From Gammaproteobacteria bacterium (GTDB lineage Bacteria > Pseudomonadota > Gammaproteobacteria > Steroidobacterales > PWYM01): DNA of 38,582 bases. Position numbers and translations under genes: made by a program. Location: NCBI GenBank assembly GCA_007693855.1, contig RECU01000023.1:1-38582 (forward strand), in the 5' to 3' direction. Positions 1 through 8,556 of the stretch are shown in pieces. Below the pieces are notes generated by a model. The model was not told where the DNA came from and made no database searches. It worked only from the letters and a program-made list of their open reading frames with translations. Positions within the stretch are counted from its first letter, which is position 1, and each line of letters starts with the position of its first letter.

Positions 1-133
1 GCGAATCATCCTCTCGCGGCCGGAACAGGTTGCTGGTGCGTTTGCGCAGGCGCACGGGACCATCACTGCCGCGCAGTGCTGCAGCCAGCCGCTCGACGCG
101 TGCGGCATGGGCTTCGCGGGTCGTGGTTTTCAT
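1..133 (-). CDS. FAD-binding oxidoreductase, N-terminal fragment (cut by window edge)
   Basis: Only the first 44 codons are inside the window, reading leftwards from an ATG at 133. The visible N-terminus ends in the stretch VRLRKRTSNLFRPRED, which resembles the start of FAD-linked oxidoreductases that sit beside Cfa-type methyltransferases. That resemblance is from memory and the FAD domain itself lies outside the window. The start follows the stop codon of the cfa-like gene by four bases (134-137), so the two are almost certainly one transcript. In actinobacterial and some proteobacterial systems such an oxidoreductase works with the methyltransferase to make 10-methyl fatty acids (TmsA/BfaA) or furan fatty acids (UfaO). 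That role here is inference from the pairing. Confidence 0.5.
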   Translation of the reverse strand, partial: MKTTTREAHAARVERLAAALRGSDGPVRLRKRTSNLFRPREDDS

Positions 134-137
134 GCCC

Positions 138-1268
138 TCAGCGTACCGGCACGTAACGCGGCACGTCGCCCCGGCTCAACACCAGCTGCCAGAGGTTGAG
201 CGTGCGCGCCCGAAACGCCCCCGCGCAGCTGTTCAGGTAATAGCGCCACATGCGATAGAACCGCTCGTCGAAGCTGCCGTCACGACTGAGCTCCGGCCAC
301 GCGACCAGGAAATTCGCCTCCCAGGCCATCAGCGTGCGGTCATAGTCCGGACCGAAGTTATGCCAGTCCTCGAGCACGAACAGGCCTTCCGCCGCGGCGG
401 CCAGCTGGCGCGCCGAGGGAATCACGCCTCCGGGGAAGATGTATTTCGCGATCCATGCATCGGTGGCGCGCTTGCTGATGCGCCCGCCGATGGTGTGGAC
501 CAGCGCCAGTCCGCCGGGCGCGAGGCGCGAGGCGGCCAGCTCGAAGAACCCACGGTAGTTGTCCGGGCCGACGTGCTCCATCAGCCCGACGCTGACCACG
601 CGGTCGTAATGGGTGTTGTCGTCCGCTGCATCCCGGTAGTCCGCCAGCCGGAATTCCACCGGCAAGTCCTGGCAACGTGCCCGACCGAAAGCGACCTGCT
701 CGCGGCTGATGTTGTAGCTGACCACGCGGCAGCCGTGTTCGGCGGCGAGGTGGCGTGCGAGTTCGCCGAAGCCGCCGCCGAGTTCGAGCACCGTCATGCC
801 GGGCTCGAGATGCAGCTTGCGGGCGACGAGCTCGAGCTTGGCCCGCTGCGCCTCATCCAGCGACCGCGCCTCGCCGGCAGCGCCGTAGTAGGCGCAGGTG
901 TACTGCATGGTGGGCCCGAGCATGGCCTCATACAGCGGGTTGGACAGGTCGTAATGCTGCTCGGCCACGCGCCGCGAGCGGCGGCGGCTCTGCGCGTTGA
1001 ACAGACGGCTGACAAGCATCTGCGCGAGCATCGGCAGGGTGCGCAGGCGGCGATCCAGCCGCGCACGGTGGACCCGCGTGAAACATTCGTCGAGGCGTGC
1101 GGCATCCCACCAGCGGTCCATGTAGGCTTCGCCAATGGCCAGCGAGCCACCGCTGAATACGCGATCGTAAAGGCGATCATCGTGCACAACGAGGTCCCAG
1201 GGTCGAGTGCCCCCGACCTCGATGCCTGCCTCCCCAAGCAGGGAGACGACTCTGTCTCGCGCTGACAT
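138..1268 (-). CDS. cfa: Cyclopropane-fatty-acyl-phospholipid synthase family methyltransferase
   Basis: This 376-residue protein is close in length to E. coli Cfa (382) and keeps its hallmarks. These are HYDLSNPLYEAML at about 105-117, an SAM-binding loop LELGGGFG at 161-168, the EHVG active-site motif at 231-234, YIFPGG near 276, and CAGAFRAR at 348-355 with the conserved Cys. It transfers a methylene or methyl group from S-adenosylmethionine to the double bond of membrane phospholipid acyl chains. The Gly in the third place of the SAM loop replaces the Cys often seen there. I chose the ATG at 1268 because a G-rich ribosome site lies about nine bases upstream and E. coli-type homology starts there; the frame stays open further upstream. 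The oxidoreductase start follows directly, so a 10-methyl or furan fatty-acid product is possible instead of cyclopropane. Confidence 0.92.
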   Translation of the reverse strand: MSARDRVVSLLGEAGIEVGGTRPWDLVVHDDRLYDRVFSGGSLAIGEAYMDRWWDAARLDECFTRVHRARLDRRLRTLPMLAQMLVSRLFNAQSRRRSRRVAEQHYDLSNPLYEAMLGPTMQYTCAYYGAAGEARSLDEAQRAKLELVARKLHLEPGMTVLELGGGFGELARHLAAEHGCRVVSYNISREQVAFGRARCQDLPVEFRLADYRDAADDNTHYDRVVSVGLMEHVGPDNYRGFFELAASRLAPGGLALVHTIGGRISKRATDAWIAKYIFPGGVIPSARQLAAAAEGLFVLEDWHNFGPDYDRTLMAWEANFLVAWPELSRDGSFDERFYRMWRYYLNSCAGAFRARTLNLWQLVLSRGDVPRYVPVR

Positions 1269-1474
1269 GCGCGACGGCCCCCCTTTCCGGCCACGCACCA
1301 CGGCCGGTCTTTTGACCATACTCGCCAAAACGCCGTCGCCCTGCAAGCCGCCCCCGAAAACCATCACCCGGGCCACCACGCGCTAGACTGGCGCATCAGC
1401 AGGCACGCCAGTCAGCCTGCGCGCCGGCATCATGGTCTATGTCGCAGACTGGGCGCTGGATCGAGACGCTACGC

Positions 1475-2641
1475 TCAGGGGGCCAGCTCTGCCAGACTGT
1501 CGCGCGCAAGCCGGACGCTCGGACCGCGGATGCCCCCGCGACCCCCGGCATAGCGCGCGTCACGAAAGTGCACCAACACGACCTCGCCATCCACCTCCAC
1601 CTCGGCGTAGGGAAAGCGCGACCAGGCCAGGAAATCGCGCGCTGGCCGTGCCTGCGCGGCGGCAGCGACTTCGGTGCGATCGAGCTGGGCCGGAAGTGCA
1701 TTCTCCCGCAGGGTGAAACGCGGCTGGCCGCGCCAGTGCCAGTCGCCCAACACATAGCCCGCGTCCGTCTCGGCAACCACGAAACCGGCCAGCGGCCGGC
1801 CCGGCACCGGCGCAATCATGACCTGCGCCGACGCGCCGATGCCCTCGCTGGCAAGCGTCGCGGCGACCTCGCGGCGCGCGGGTCCGTTGGCCGCCACCGC
1901 CAGCAGCACATAGGCCGCGGCCAGCACCACACCGGCGCGTGCCAGCCCCTCACGCCACCGCGCCAGACGCGCCGCCTGGCCTGAGGAGACACCGTCCGTG
2001 TCTGACGCGCCGACGGCAGGCTGCCGCCCGAGGCGCCAGCGAATGACAACCAGGCCGATCAGCCCGATGACCCACAGTGCCCGCACGGAGGCGCCGACGA
2101 GTTCGCTCGTGAACACCGGCCAGGACAGCAGCAGCCACAACACCGCCCAGGCCGCCAGGGCTGCCCTGCGGGCCGACCAGGCAACGAAACTGACTCCGCC
2201 CAGCAGCAGCCACAGCCAGGGGTCGATCACGAACAGCGCATCGCCGTAGAACCAGCGCCCATCGAAAGGCATGAGCAGGCGCACGCCATAGTTGTTGATC
2301 CAGTCGAACGCGAGGTGCAGGGCGACCGCGGCCGCCGCCAAGCCGTACAGGACGAGGGGCCGCGCCGGCCGGGCGACCGGATCGCGCACCCGGCGCACCC
2401 GATAATCCCATGCCATCAGCAAGGGCACGATGAACAGCGGCAGCACGAATACCGCCGCGATCCCATGGGTCAGGCCCCGACGGTGGGCCAGCGCGGTAAA
2501 CTCGTCGCCGAACATCAGCAGCCCGTCGATGTCCGGCGCCACCGCACCCAACACCAGCGCGGCCGTGGCCAGGGGGGTGATCCGGCGCAGGCCGGCGGCA
2601 GCCGCCGCGCTGCCGCTGAAGGCGTGGGCGATGGGATCCAT
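1475..2641 (-). CDS. YdjM-type metal-dependent hydrolase, integral membrane protein
   Basis: A 388-residue membrane protein that opens with MDPIAHAFSG. It carries the His and Asp clusters of the YdjM/DUF457 (PF04307) family: HAFSG at the start, APDIDGL around 35, HRRGLTHG around 55, and a DWINNYG motif after the second hydrophobic stretch. Several transmembrane helices follow, and the last third is a soluble domain rich in beta-type sequence. Family members are annotated as predicted zinc-dependent hydrolases, but no substrate is established. The start at 2641 is set by the conserved MDPIAH beginning; the open frame runs on upstream without family similarity. A gap of about 200 bases separates it from cfa on the same strand, so co-transcription is possible but not shown. 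Confidence 0.8.
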   Translation of the reverse strand: MDPIAHAFSGSAAAAAGLRRITPLATAALVLGAVAPDIDGLLMFGDEFTALAHRRGLTHGIAAVFVLPLFIVPLLMAWDYRVRRVRDPVARPARPLVLYGLAAAAVALHLAFDWINNYGVRLLMPFDGRWFYGDALFVIDPWLWLLLGGVSFVAWSARRAALAAWAVLWLLLSWPVFTSELVGASVRALWVIGLIGLVVIRWRLGRQPAVGASDTDGVSSGQAARLARWREGLARAGVVLAAAYVLLAVAANGPARREVAATLASEGIGASAQVMIAPVPGRPLAGFVVAETDAGYVLGDWHWRGQPRFTLRENALPAQLDRTEVAAAAQARPARDFLAWSRFPYAEVEVDGEVVLVHFRDARYAGGRGGIRGPSVRLARDSLAELAP

Positions 2642-2733
2642 GGGCTGCGATGATAGACCAGCTCGCTGACAGGGCGCTGGAGATGCGCCGGGCAGGCCAG
2701 TATCATGCCGTCCCTTGGCCCACCCAGACTGCC

Positions 2734-2739
2734 GGAGGG
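2734..2739 (+). promoter_or_regulatory. Shine-Dalgarno site fixing the ABC ATPase start
   Basis: GGAGGG ends five bases before the ATG at 2745. It therefore favours that start over the upstream GTG-type opening at 2715, which would add ten residues with no family similarity. Confidence 0.6.
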
Positions 2740-2744
2740 AAAGG

Positions 2745-3719
2745 ATGACCCCGCAGGATGCCAGTGCGCCCGGGGAGGCCAGCCCACCTGCGCTGTCCAT
2801 CCGTGGCCTGACCAAGACCTACGATACGGGCTTCCAGGCCCTGCGGACGGTGGATCTCGAGATCCAGCGTGGCGAAATCTTCGCGCTGCTCGGCCCGAAT
2901 GGCGCAGGCAAGACCACCCTGATCAGCATCGTCTGCGGCCTGGTCCGTCCCAGCGGCGGGCGGGTCGAAGTCAACGGTCACGATATCGTCCGCGACTGGC
3001 GCCGCGCGCGCAGCCTGATCGGCCTGGTGCCCCAGGAGCTCTCCACCGACTCCTTCGAGACGGTGCGCGATACCGTGACCTTCACCCGCGGCCTGTACGG
3101 GCGGCGGCGCAATCCTGCGCATATCGAACAGGTGCTGCGTTCACTGTCGCTCTGGGACAAGCGCGACGCCCGGATCCGCACGCTCTCCGGCGGCATGCGC
3201 CGCCGGGTGCTGATCGCCAAGGCGCTGGCGCACGAACCGGAGCTGCTGTTTCTCGACGAGCCCACGGCAGGCGTCGACGTGGAACTGCGTCGCGAGATGT
3301 GGGCGCTGGTGCGCGAGCTGCGTGACCAGGGTGTCACCATCGTGCTCACCACGCACTACATCGAGGAGGCCGAAGACATGGCCGATCGGGTGGGCGTGAT
3401 CAACCACGGCGAGATCATCCTGGTCGAGCGCAAGGATGCGCTGATGCACAAGCTCGGTCGCAAACGCCTTACGCTTCACCTGCCGACACCGCTCACCGAG
3501 GTCCCCGCGTTGCTCACCCATCTCGACCTCGAGCTTGCCGACGAGGGCCACCAGCTGATCTACACCTTCGACACCCAGGCCGAACGCACCGGCATCACCC
3601 GCCTGCTGCAGGACCTCTCCAGTGCCGGGATCCGCTTCAGCGACATGCATACCGAACAGAGCACCCTCGAGGAGATCTTCGTCGACCTCGTGCACGGCGC
3701 AGAGGAGCCACGTCCATGA
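2745..3719 (+). CDS. ABC transporter ATP-binding protein (YadG/CcmA type)
   Basis: This 324-residue ATPase has a Walker A loop GPNGAGKT at about 50-57, a Q-loop at Gln97, the signature LSGGM at 147-151, Walker B LLFLDEP from 167, and the switch His at 204. A C-terminal extension of about 100 residues follows the nucleotide domain, as in DrrA/YadG-type exporters. It should power the membrane partner encoded next, whose ATG overlaps this stop codon by four bases (ATGA), a classic translationally coupled pair. The closest model I recognise is E. coli YadG, whose substrate is unknown. An exported lipid, polysaccharide or drug is possible, but nothing in the neighbourhood decides this. Confidence 0.92.
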   Translation: MTPQDASAPGEASPPALSIRGLTKTYDTGFQALRTVDLEIQRGEIFALLGPNGAGKTTLISIVCGLVRPSGGRVEVNGHDIVRDWRRARSLIGLVPQELSTDSFETVRDTVTFTRGLYGRRRNPAHIEQVLRSLSLWDKRDARIRTLSGGMRRRVLIAKALAHEPELLFLDEPTAGVDVELRREMWALVRELRDQGVTIVLTTHYIEEAEDMADRVGVINHGEIILVERKDALMHKLGRKRLTLHLPTPLTEVPALLTHLDLELADEGHQLIYTFDTQAERTGITRLLQDLSSAGIRFSDMHTEQSTLEEIFVDLVHGAEEPRP

Positions 3720-4477
3720 ACCTGATCGGTGTCCGTGCCATCTACACCTTTGAGATGGCCCGCATGTTCCGGACACTGGCGCAGAGCATCATCTCGCCGG
3801 TCGTGACCACCTGCCTGTACTTCGTGGTGTTTGGCGCAGCCATTGGCGGGCGCATCGACCAGATCGACGGCGTCGGCTACGGCGCCTTCATCGTTCCCGG
3901 GCTGATCATGCTGCTGGTGCTGACGCAGAGCACCCAGAACGCCTCTTTCGGTATCTATTTCCCGAAATTCTCCGGCACCATCTACGAAGTGCTCGCGGCA
4001 CCGGTCTCGGCGTTCGAAGTGGTGACCGGCTACGTGGGGGCCGCGGCCACCAAATCGGTGATCCTGGGTCTGCTGGTCCTGGCGACGGCCACGCTGTTCG
4101 TCGACTACCAGATCGCCCACCCGGTGTTCATGCTGCTGTTTCTGGTCCTGACCGCAGTGACCTTCAGCCTGCTCGGGTTCATCGTGGGTATCTGGGCTGA
4201 CGGCTTCGAGAAACTCGGCTTCGTGCCGACCCTGGTGGTCCTGCCGCTGGTCTTCCTCGGTGGCACGTTCTACTCGATCGACATGCTCCCGCCGGTCTGG
4301 CAGACGGTGACCCTGTTCAATCCGGTGTTCTACCTGGTCAGCGCCTTCCGCTGGAGTTTCTTCGGCACCAGCGATGTCAGCGTTGGCGTGAGTCTGGCGA
4401 TGATCGCGCTGTTTCTCACCGTCGCGCTCGCGGTGGTGGCCTGGATCTTCCGCACCGGCTACCGGCTGCGCGACTGA
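3716..4477 (+). CDS. ABC-2 type transporter permease (YadH type)
   Basis: A 253-residue inner-membrane permease with about six hydrophobic segments. Its [19 protein letters not shown] and [13 protein letters not shown] stretches closely match the ABC-2 permease YadH of E. coli (256 residues). It forms the transmembrane channel of the exporter powered by the upstream ATPase. The start overlaps the ATPase stop by four bases, so the two products are probably made in equal amounts. Its role is inferred from family membership only; no substrate is known for YadGH. Confidence 0.92.
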   Translation: MNLIGVRAIYTFEMARMFRTLAQSIISPVVTTCLYFVVFGAAIGGRIDQIDGVGYGAFIVPGLIMLLVLTQSTQNASFGIYFPKFSGTIYEVLAAPVSAFEVVTGYVGAAATKSVILGLLVLATATLFVDYQIAHPVFMLLFLVLTAVTFSLLGFIVGIWADGFEKLGFVPTLVVLPLVFLGGTFYSIDMLPPVWQTVTLFNPVFYLVSAFRWSFFGTSDVSVGVSLAMIALFLTVALAVVAWIFRTGYRLRD

Positions 4478-4543
4478 GGCGGCGCATCGAGCGCGCGCCG
4501 CGGCCCCTGCCAAACCCCACGTGACACCTTTAACCTCGGTGTA

Positions 4544-4559
4544 ATACCCGTACTGGTAT
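4544..4559. promoter_or_regulatory. 16-bp near-palindrome upstream of phoX-like gene, candidate operator
   Basis: ATACC-c-GTAC-t-GGTAT has matching arms and a palindromic GTAC core; 14 of 16 positions are symmetric. It lies about 57-72 bases before the phosphatase start, in a short AT-richer stretch that also holds plausible promoter elements. It does not look like the PhoB box (direct repeats of CTGTCAT). Which regulator binds, if any, is unknown. Confidence 0.3.
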
Positions 4560-4615
4560 CTTTATGGACCGGTACACGCGCACGGCAGGATGTCGTGCAA
4601 TGGATAGCCTCCCCG

Positions 4616-6673
4616 ATGTCTGCCCACACGCAAAACGTCGATCTGCTCGCCTTCGCGCGCAGCAGTGAAGACGACGACCCGATCTGCAACCCCCTGGTGT
4701 CCCGCCCCTTCGCGGACCTCCTCGCCGAGGCACAGCTGGCTCGGCGCGGCTTTCTGCGCGGCGGGCTTGGTGCCGCCGTCGCGTTGATGCTCAGCCCTGG
4801 TGCCGCCACGCTCGCCCAGGCGCGACCCGCCCGGGGCCAGGGCAGCCCGCTGCTCGGATTCAGCGCCGTTCCCACCAGCGAGGCCGACACCGTCGTGGTA
4901 CCGGAAGGCTACCGTGTACAGGTCATCCTGCCCTGGGGCGAGCCGATTACCGGGCGCCATCCGGTGTTCGACGCGCTCGGCGCGACCAACAGCGCCGAGG
5001 ACCAGGCCCAGCAGATGGGCATGCACCACGACGGGATGCATTTTTTCCCGGCACTGGACGACGACGGCCAGCCCCGCTCGGACGAGGGCCTGCTGGTGAT
5101 GAACCACGAATATGCCGACTGGCTGTTCCTGCACCCGGAGGGTCCGGTACTGACGGCACCACGGCCGCGCGAGCAGGTGCAGAAGGAAATGGCTGCGCAT
5201 GGCGTCGCCGTGGTCGAGATCCGGCGTGACTCGCTCGGTCAGTGGAGCGCGATGAGAAGCCCGCGCAACCGGCGTATCACCGCCATGACGCCGATGCGTA
5301 TTGCCGGACCTGCCGCCGGTCACCCGCTGCTGCAGACCCACTACAGCCCGGACGGCACCTGGGCCCGTGGAACCATGAACAACTGCGCCCATGGGGTCAC
5401 GCCATGGGGCACCTATCTGGCCTGCGAGGAAAACTGGGCGAACTATTTCTGCAACCGCGAGGCCCATCCCCCGCGCGAGCACAGCCGCTATGGCGTGCGC
5501 AGTACGCCTGGACGGCTCGGCTGGTACAGCATCCCCGGCTGGCACACGGTCGCCGCCGAGGACGACGCCGACGAGCAGTGCAGACGCTTTGACGCCACGC
5601 CCCATGGTGAGACGGCCCATGCCGACTACCGCAACGAGCCGAATACCTACGGCTGGATTGTCGAAATCGACCCCCGCGACCCGAACAGCGTCCCGGTCAA
5701 GCGCACCGCGCTGGGGCGCTTCGCGCACGAAGGCATGGTCTTCCAGCCCGCCGAGCGCGGCAAGCGCCTGGTGGGCTACTCGGGCGACGATGCACGCTTC
5801 GAGTACATCTACAAGTACGTCAGCCGCGAGGCCTACGACCCCGAGACCGCCGGCGGCCACCTGCTCGATGAGGGCACACTCTACGTGGCACGCTTCGACG
5901 CTGGCGGACGCGGGCGCTGGCTGGCCCTGGAGCACGGGCGCAACGGCCTCACCCGGACAGCCGGCTTCCGCGACCAGGCGGAGATCCTGGTCAACGCCCG
6001 TGCCGCCGCCGACCGCGTCGGCGCGACGCCGATGGACCGGCCCGAATGGGGCGCGGTCCACCCGCAGACCGGCGAGGTGTACTTTACGCTCACCAACAAT
6101 GCCAGCCGCGATGCGGCCGGCACCGACGCCGCCAACCCCCGGGGGCCCAACCGCTTCGGCCATATCATCCGCTGGCGCGAGGACGTTCCAGTGCCCGCCG
6201 AGGGCGAGGAGGCCCTGGGCTTCAGCTGGGACATCTTCGTGTTCGGTGGCGACCATGCCAGCGGCAGCGTGCAGGGGCGACCACTGGACGACAGCAATAT
6301 CTTCGCCGCCCCGGATGGCCTGTGGATCGACCCTGACGGGCGGCTGTGGATCCAGACCGACATCAGCAATGACGTGATGAACCGGGGTGACCATGCCGTC
6401 TTCGGCAACAACCAGATGCTCTGTGCAGACCCCGAGACCGGCGAGATCCGCCGCTTTCTCACCGGGCCGGTCGGCCAGGAGATCACCGGGGTGGTGGCCA
6501 CCCCGGACCAGACCACCCTGTTCGTCAATGTGCAGCATCCCGGCGAGACCACCACCGGGCCGCAGTTCGTCCGCGGCGAATGGACCTCGCACTGGCCGGG
6601 CGGGGGACCGACCCGTCCGCGCTCGGCGACGCTGGCGATCAGCCGCCTCGATGGGGGCAAGGTCGGCACGTGA
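4616..6673 (+). CDS. phoX: PhoX family (DUF839) alkaline phosphatase, Tat-exported
   Basis: A protein of about 685 residues matching the PhoX/DUF839 family. PhoX enzymes are Ca2+/Fe3+-dependent periplasmic phosphatases that release phosphate from organic esters. The N-terminal DDPICNP and RPFADLLAE stretches are typical. They are followed by a twin-arginine signal, ARRGFLRGG and then a hydrophobic AAVALMLSP run, so it should be exported folded through Tat. Conserved family blocks include MGMHHDGMHFFP, GLLVMNHEY, NNCAHGVTPWGTYLACEENW, FAHEGM, GYSGDDARFEY, RPEWGAVHP and LTNN. The start is uncertain. A GTG at 4595 has AGGA just upstream with tight spacing, while the ATG at 4616 gives a more usual N-terminus; I prefer the ATG. 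No PhoB box is evident. Confidence 0.9.
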   Translation: MSAHTQNVDLLAFARSSEDDDPICNPLVSRPFADLLAEAQLARRGFLRGGLGAAVALMLSPGAATLAQARPARGQGSPLLGFSAVPTSEADTVVVPEGYRVQVILPWGEPITGRHPVFDALGATNSAEDQAQQMGMHHDGMHFFPALDDDGQPRSDEGLLVMNHEYADWLFLHPEGPVLTAPRPREQVQKEMAAHGVAVVEIRRDSLGQWSAMRSPRNRRITAMTPMRIAGPAAGHPLLQTHYSPDGTWARGTMNNCAHGVTPWGTYLACEENWANYFCNREAHPPREHSRYGVRSTPGRLGWYSIPGWHTVAAEDDADEQCRRFDATPHGETAHADYRNEPNTYGWIVEIDPRDPNSVPVKRTALGRFAHEGMVFQPAERGKRLVGYSGDDARFEYIYKYVSREAYDPETAGGHLLDEGTLYVARFDAGGRGRWLALEHGRNGLTRTAGFRDQAEILVNARAAADRVGATPMDRPEWGAVHPQTGEVYFTLTNNASRDAAGTDAANPRGPNRFGHIIRWREDVPVPAEGEEALGFSWDIFVFGGDHASGSVQGRPLDDSNIFAAPDGLWIDPDGRLWIQTDISNDVMNRGDHAVFGNNQMLCADPETGEIRRFLTGPVGQEITGVVATPDQTTLFVNVQHPGETTTGPQFVRGEWTSHWPGGGPTRPRSATLAISRLDGGKVGT

Positions 6674-6832
6674 CGCCGGCGCCGTCCGAGTATCTGGACG
6701 AACCGCCGCGATTCGGTCGTTAAAGTTTTTGCCGTATCCGCCGATAGTGCCCCTGCAGTCAGACGCTTAGACTGTCGCCCCGGCGGCCCTGCGGTGACCT
6801 CCAACCCCACCGGCAGTGTGTCGCACGGGGCG

Positions 6833-6863
6833 TTTTAATGCCTGTGGCCCGGGCGCGTATACT
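6833..6863 (+). promoter_or_regulatory. Candidate sigma-70 promoter for the DUF2237 gene
   Basis: A good -10 element TATACT sits at 6858-6863. A TTTTAA that could serve as -35 lies at 6833-6838, with a long 19-base spacer. The -10 ends about 33 bases before the ATG at 6897, giving a short leader. The -35 match is weak. Confidence 0.4.
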
Positions 6864-6896
6864 CTGTGCAGGTTCGAGCGTGCGGAGTATGTGCAG

Positions 6897-7289
6897 ATGG
6901 ATGGAGGCCCCCCGGGCGGCGAGTCGCCACTGAATGTCCTCGGCGAGATGCTCGCCTCATGCTCGACCGCGCCGATGACCGGCTTCTACCGCGACGGCTG
7001 CTGCAATACCGGCGCCGACGACCTCGGTCTGCACGTGATCTGCGCGCGGATGACCGCCGATTTCCTGGCCTTTTCGAAAGCCCGCGGCAACGATCTGTCC
7101 ACGCCCCGCCCGGAATTCGGCTTCCCGGGTCTGCAGCCGGGCGACCAGTGGTGCCTGTGTGCGTTGCGCTGGCGCGAGGCGCTGGAGGCGGGCTGCGCGC
7201 CCCAGGTGGTGCTCGCGGCCACCCACCGCAACGCCCTGGCGGTCGTCAGCCTGGAGGATCTCAGGCGCCACGCGCTGGACGCGCACTGA
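6897..7289 (+). CDS. DUF2237 family protein
   Basis: A 130-residue soluble protein that matches the DUF2237 family almost end to end. It contains NVLGEML, CSTAPMTGFYRDGCCNTG, DLGLHVICA, FLAFSKARGNDLSTP, FGFPGLQPGDQWCLCA and the closing LEDLRRHALD. The several conserved Cys residues (the CC pair and the CLC motif) suggest a metal-binding or redox function, but none has been established to my knowledge. The start is the ATG at 6897, nine bases after GGAG. The frame is open upstream to 6816, but that part shows no family similarity. It is a single-gene unit between phoX and a convergent lipoprotein gene. Confidence 0.88.
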   Translation: MDGGPPGGESPLNVLGEMLASCSTAPMTGFYRDGCCNTGADDLGLHVICARMTADFLAFSKARGNDLSTPRPEFGFPGLQPGDQWCLCALRWREALEAGCAPQVVLAATHRNALAVVSLEDLRRHALDAH

Positions 7290-7292
7290 ACG

Positions 7293-7309
7293 GCCCCCGC
7301 CTGCGGGGC
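7293..7309. terminator. Small GC hairpin between convergent genes
   Basis: GCCCC and GGGGC arms flank a seven-base loop in the 26-base gap between the DUF2237 stop and the stop of the opposite lipoprotein gene. There is no T-run, so termination activity is only suggested by its position. Confidence 0.3.
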
Positions 7310-7315
7310 AACCCT

Positions 7316-8395
7316 TCAGCGGCGGGCGATGAGCGTGCGGCCGTCCGGGGCATGCAGCACCAGCGCGCCGGACGCGTCGATATCGAAACGATAGACCGCG
7401 CGCAGCAGCGAATGGAAGGTCTCTTCCTGGTCCATCCGCGCGGGCGTGCAGGCCATCATGGTACTGGCCAGATCCCCGATGCCAAGACCCTCACCGCTCA
7501 GCGAGTAGGGCCCGGTATAGCGGTTACACGGTCCGCTGCCGGCCAGCCGACCGTCGGCCGCAAACTGCAGGCTGACCTCGGCGTCCTCGACCGGTGCCGC
7601 CCCGGCAATCGTCTCGACCTGCCAAGACTCGCCGAGCAGCAGGCTTCTCGGCTCGCCGCCGCAGCCGGCGAACGGCTCACCGTCGAGCACCAGCGCCACG
7701 CTCAGCGGATGAGGCATCCCTGTCATGGTGTCCCGGCAGATCTCCTCACGCGCCACGGCCTCCAGCGTCATGCCCTCGAGGGCCTGGCGCCAGCGACGCC
7801 CCCCCTCGGGCGTCTCCTCGGTGGCAGGTGCGGGGGCCTCGAGCACCCGCTGGCCATACTCCAGCGTCAACTCGAGTGTGGTCTCGTCGATCACCAGCAG
7901 CCACGGGGGCTCGTTGCCGGTCGCACGCAGCACCGGCGCCGATGCGGCCTCGGTCGCTGGCATCACGGACACGGCCTGCAGCCAGACCGTGCCGATGTCG
8001 TGGCGACCTGAGGCCGGCAGGATCGTCAGCGGCTCACTCGACCAGATCACGGTGTCATCCACCAGCACAGCGCTGCTGAGCAGATATTCCTCCAGCGGAT
8101 CGAGCTGATCGGCCTCGACCACGAGTTCAAAGGCGAACGGCAGCGACTGGCCGTCGAGTGGCGCCCGGGATGCCGCAAGCACCCGGGCACCGTTGTTGCC
8201 CGTCTCGGTCAGCTCCACCCGGACCACGCTGCCCTCCGGCAGCGTCACGCGCTGGCGCGCCGACAGCTCGCCCGTGAGCACCAGAGGGCCTGCGCGCGGC
8301 GGCACCTCCGCCCCGGGTTCCGGGGTCTCGCAGGCGGTCAGCGTGACGGTCAGCACGACCATCGCTACGGAACGGATTAACATACGCATGGTCAT
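7316..8395 (-). CDS. Multidomain lipoprotein: YbaY-like, COG3650-like and META domains
   Basis: A 359-residue predicted lipoprotein. The signal peptide ends in the lipobox LTAC, so it should be lipid-anchored. Three parts follow. A YbaY-type domain (GELSARQRVTLPEGSVVRVEL, ending in IGTVWL) covers roughly residues 35-130. A middle block with CRDTMTGMPHPLSV and GCGGEP resembles the COG3650 group. The C-terminal META/HslJ domain contains GSGPCNRYTGPYSL, STMMACTPARMDQEETF and LLRAVYRF. Separate YbaY, COG3650 and META proteins occur in many proteobacteria; META proteins are linked to stress resistance, but the molecular role is unknown. The ATG at 8395 directly precedes the signal peptide. The gene diverges from the RND efflux operon across about 160 bases. 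Confidence 0.85.
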   Translation of the reverse strand: MTMRMLIRSVAMVVLTVTLTACETPEPGAEVPPRAGPLVLTGELSARQRVTLPEGSVVRVELTETGNNGARVLAASRAPLDGQSLPFAFELVVEADQLDPLEEYLLSSAVLVDDTVIWSSEPLTILPASGRHDIGTVWLQAVSVMPATEAASAPVLRATGNEPPWLLVIDETTLELTLEYGQRVLEAPAPATEETPEGGRRWRQALEGMTLEAVAREEICRDTMTGMPHPLSVALVLDGEPFAGCGGEPRSLLLGESWQVETIAGAAPVEDAEVSLQFAADGRLAGSGPCNRYTGPYSLSGEGLGIGDLASTMMACTPARMDQEETFHSLLRAVYRFDIDASGALVLHAPDGRTLIARR

Positions 8396-8556
8396 TTGGA
8401 TATCACCCTTGGACGGGCTGCTGCGCATCGCAGCTGTGCCCCGCACGACTCCGGTGGTCCGTCGGCAGGAGGGGGTAGAGCCTCTCACAAACATCCAACG
8501 GCCATCTGTGCAGCGTACAACAACAACAAGACCTATAGGGAGTCAGTCAGATCGTC

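Noticed and set aside
30-1265. 411-codon open frame on the plus strand
   Set aside because: It lies antisense to the cfa-like gene, has no recognisable domain, and its long openness follows from GC-rich third positions.
1306-1317. GGTC-TTTT-GACC inverted repeat upstream of cfa
   Set aside because: The arms are only four bases and the centre is not symmetric; such a repeat is expected by chance.
4478-4595. PhoB box upstream of phoX
   Set aside because: I looked for paired CTGTCAT-type repeats and found none with acceptable match.
4562-6592. 676-codon open frame on the minus strand
   Set aside because: It is antisense to phoX, whose conserved blocks fill the whole plus-strand frame. No domain is seen in the minus frame.
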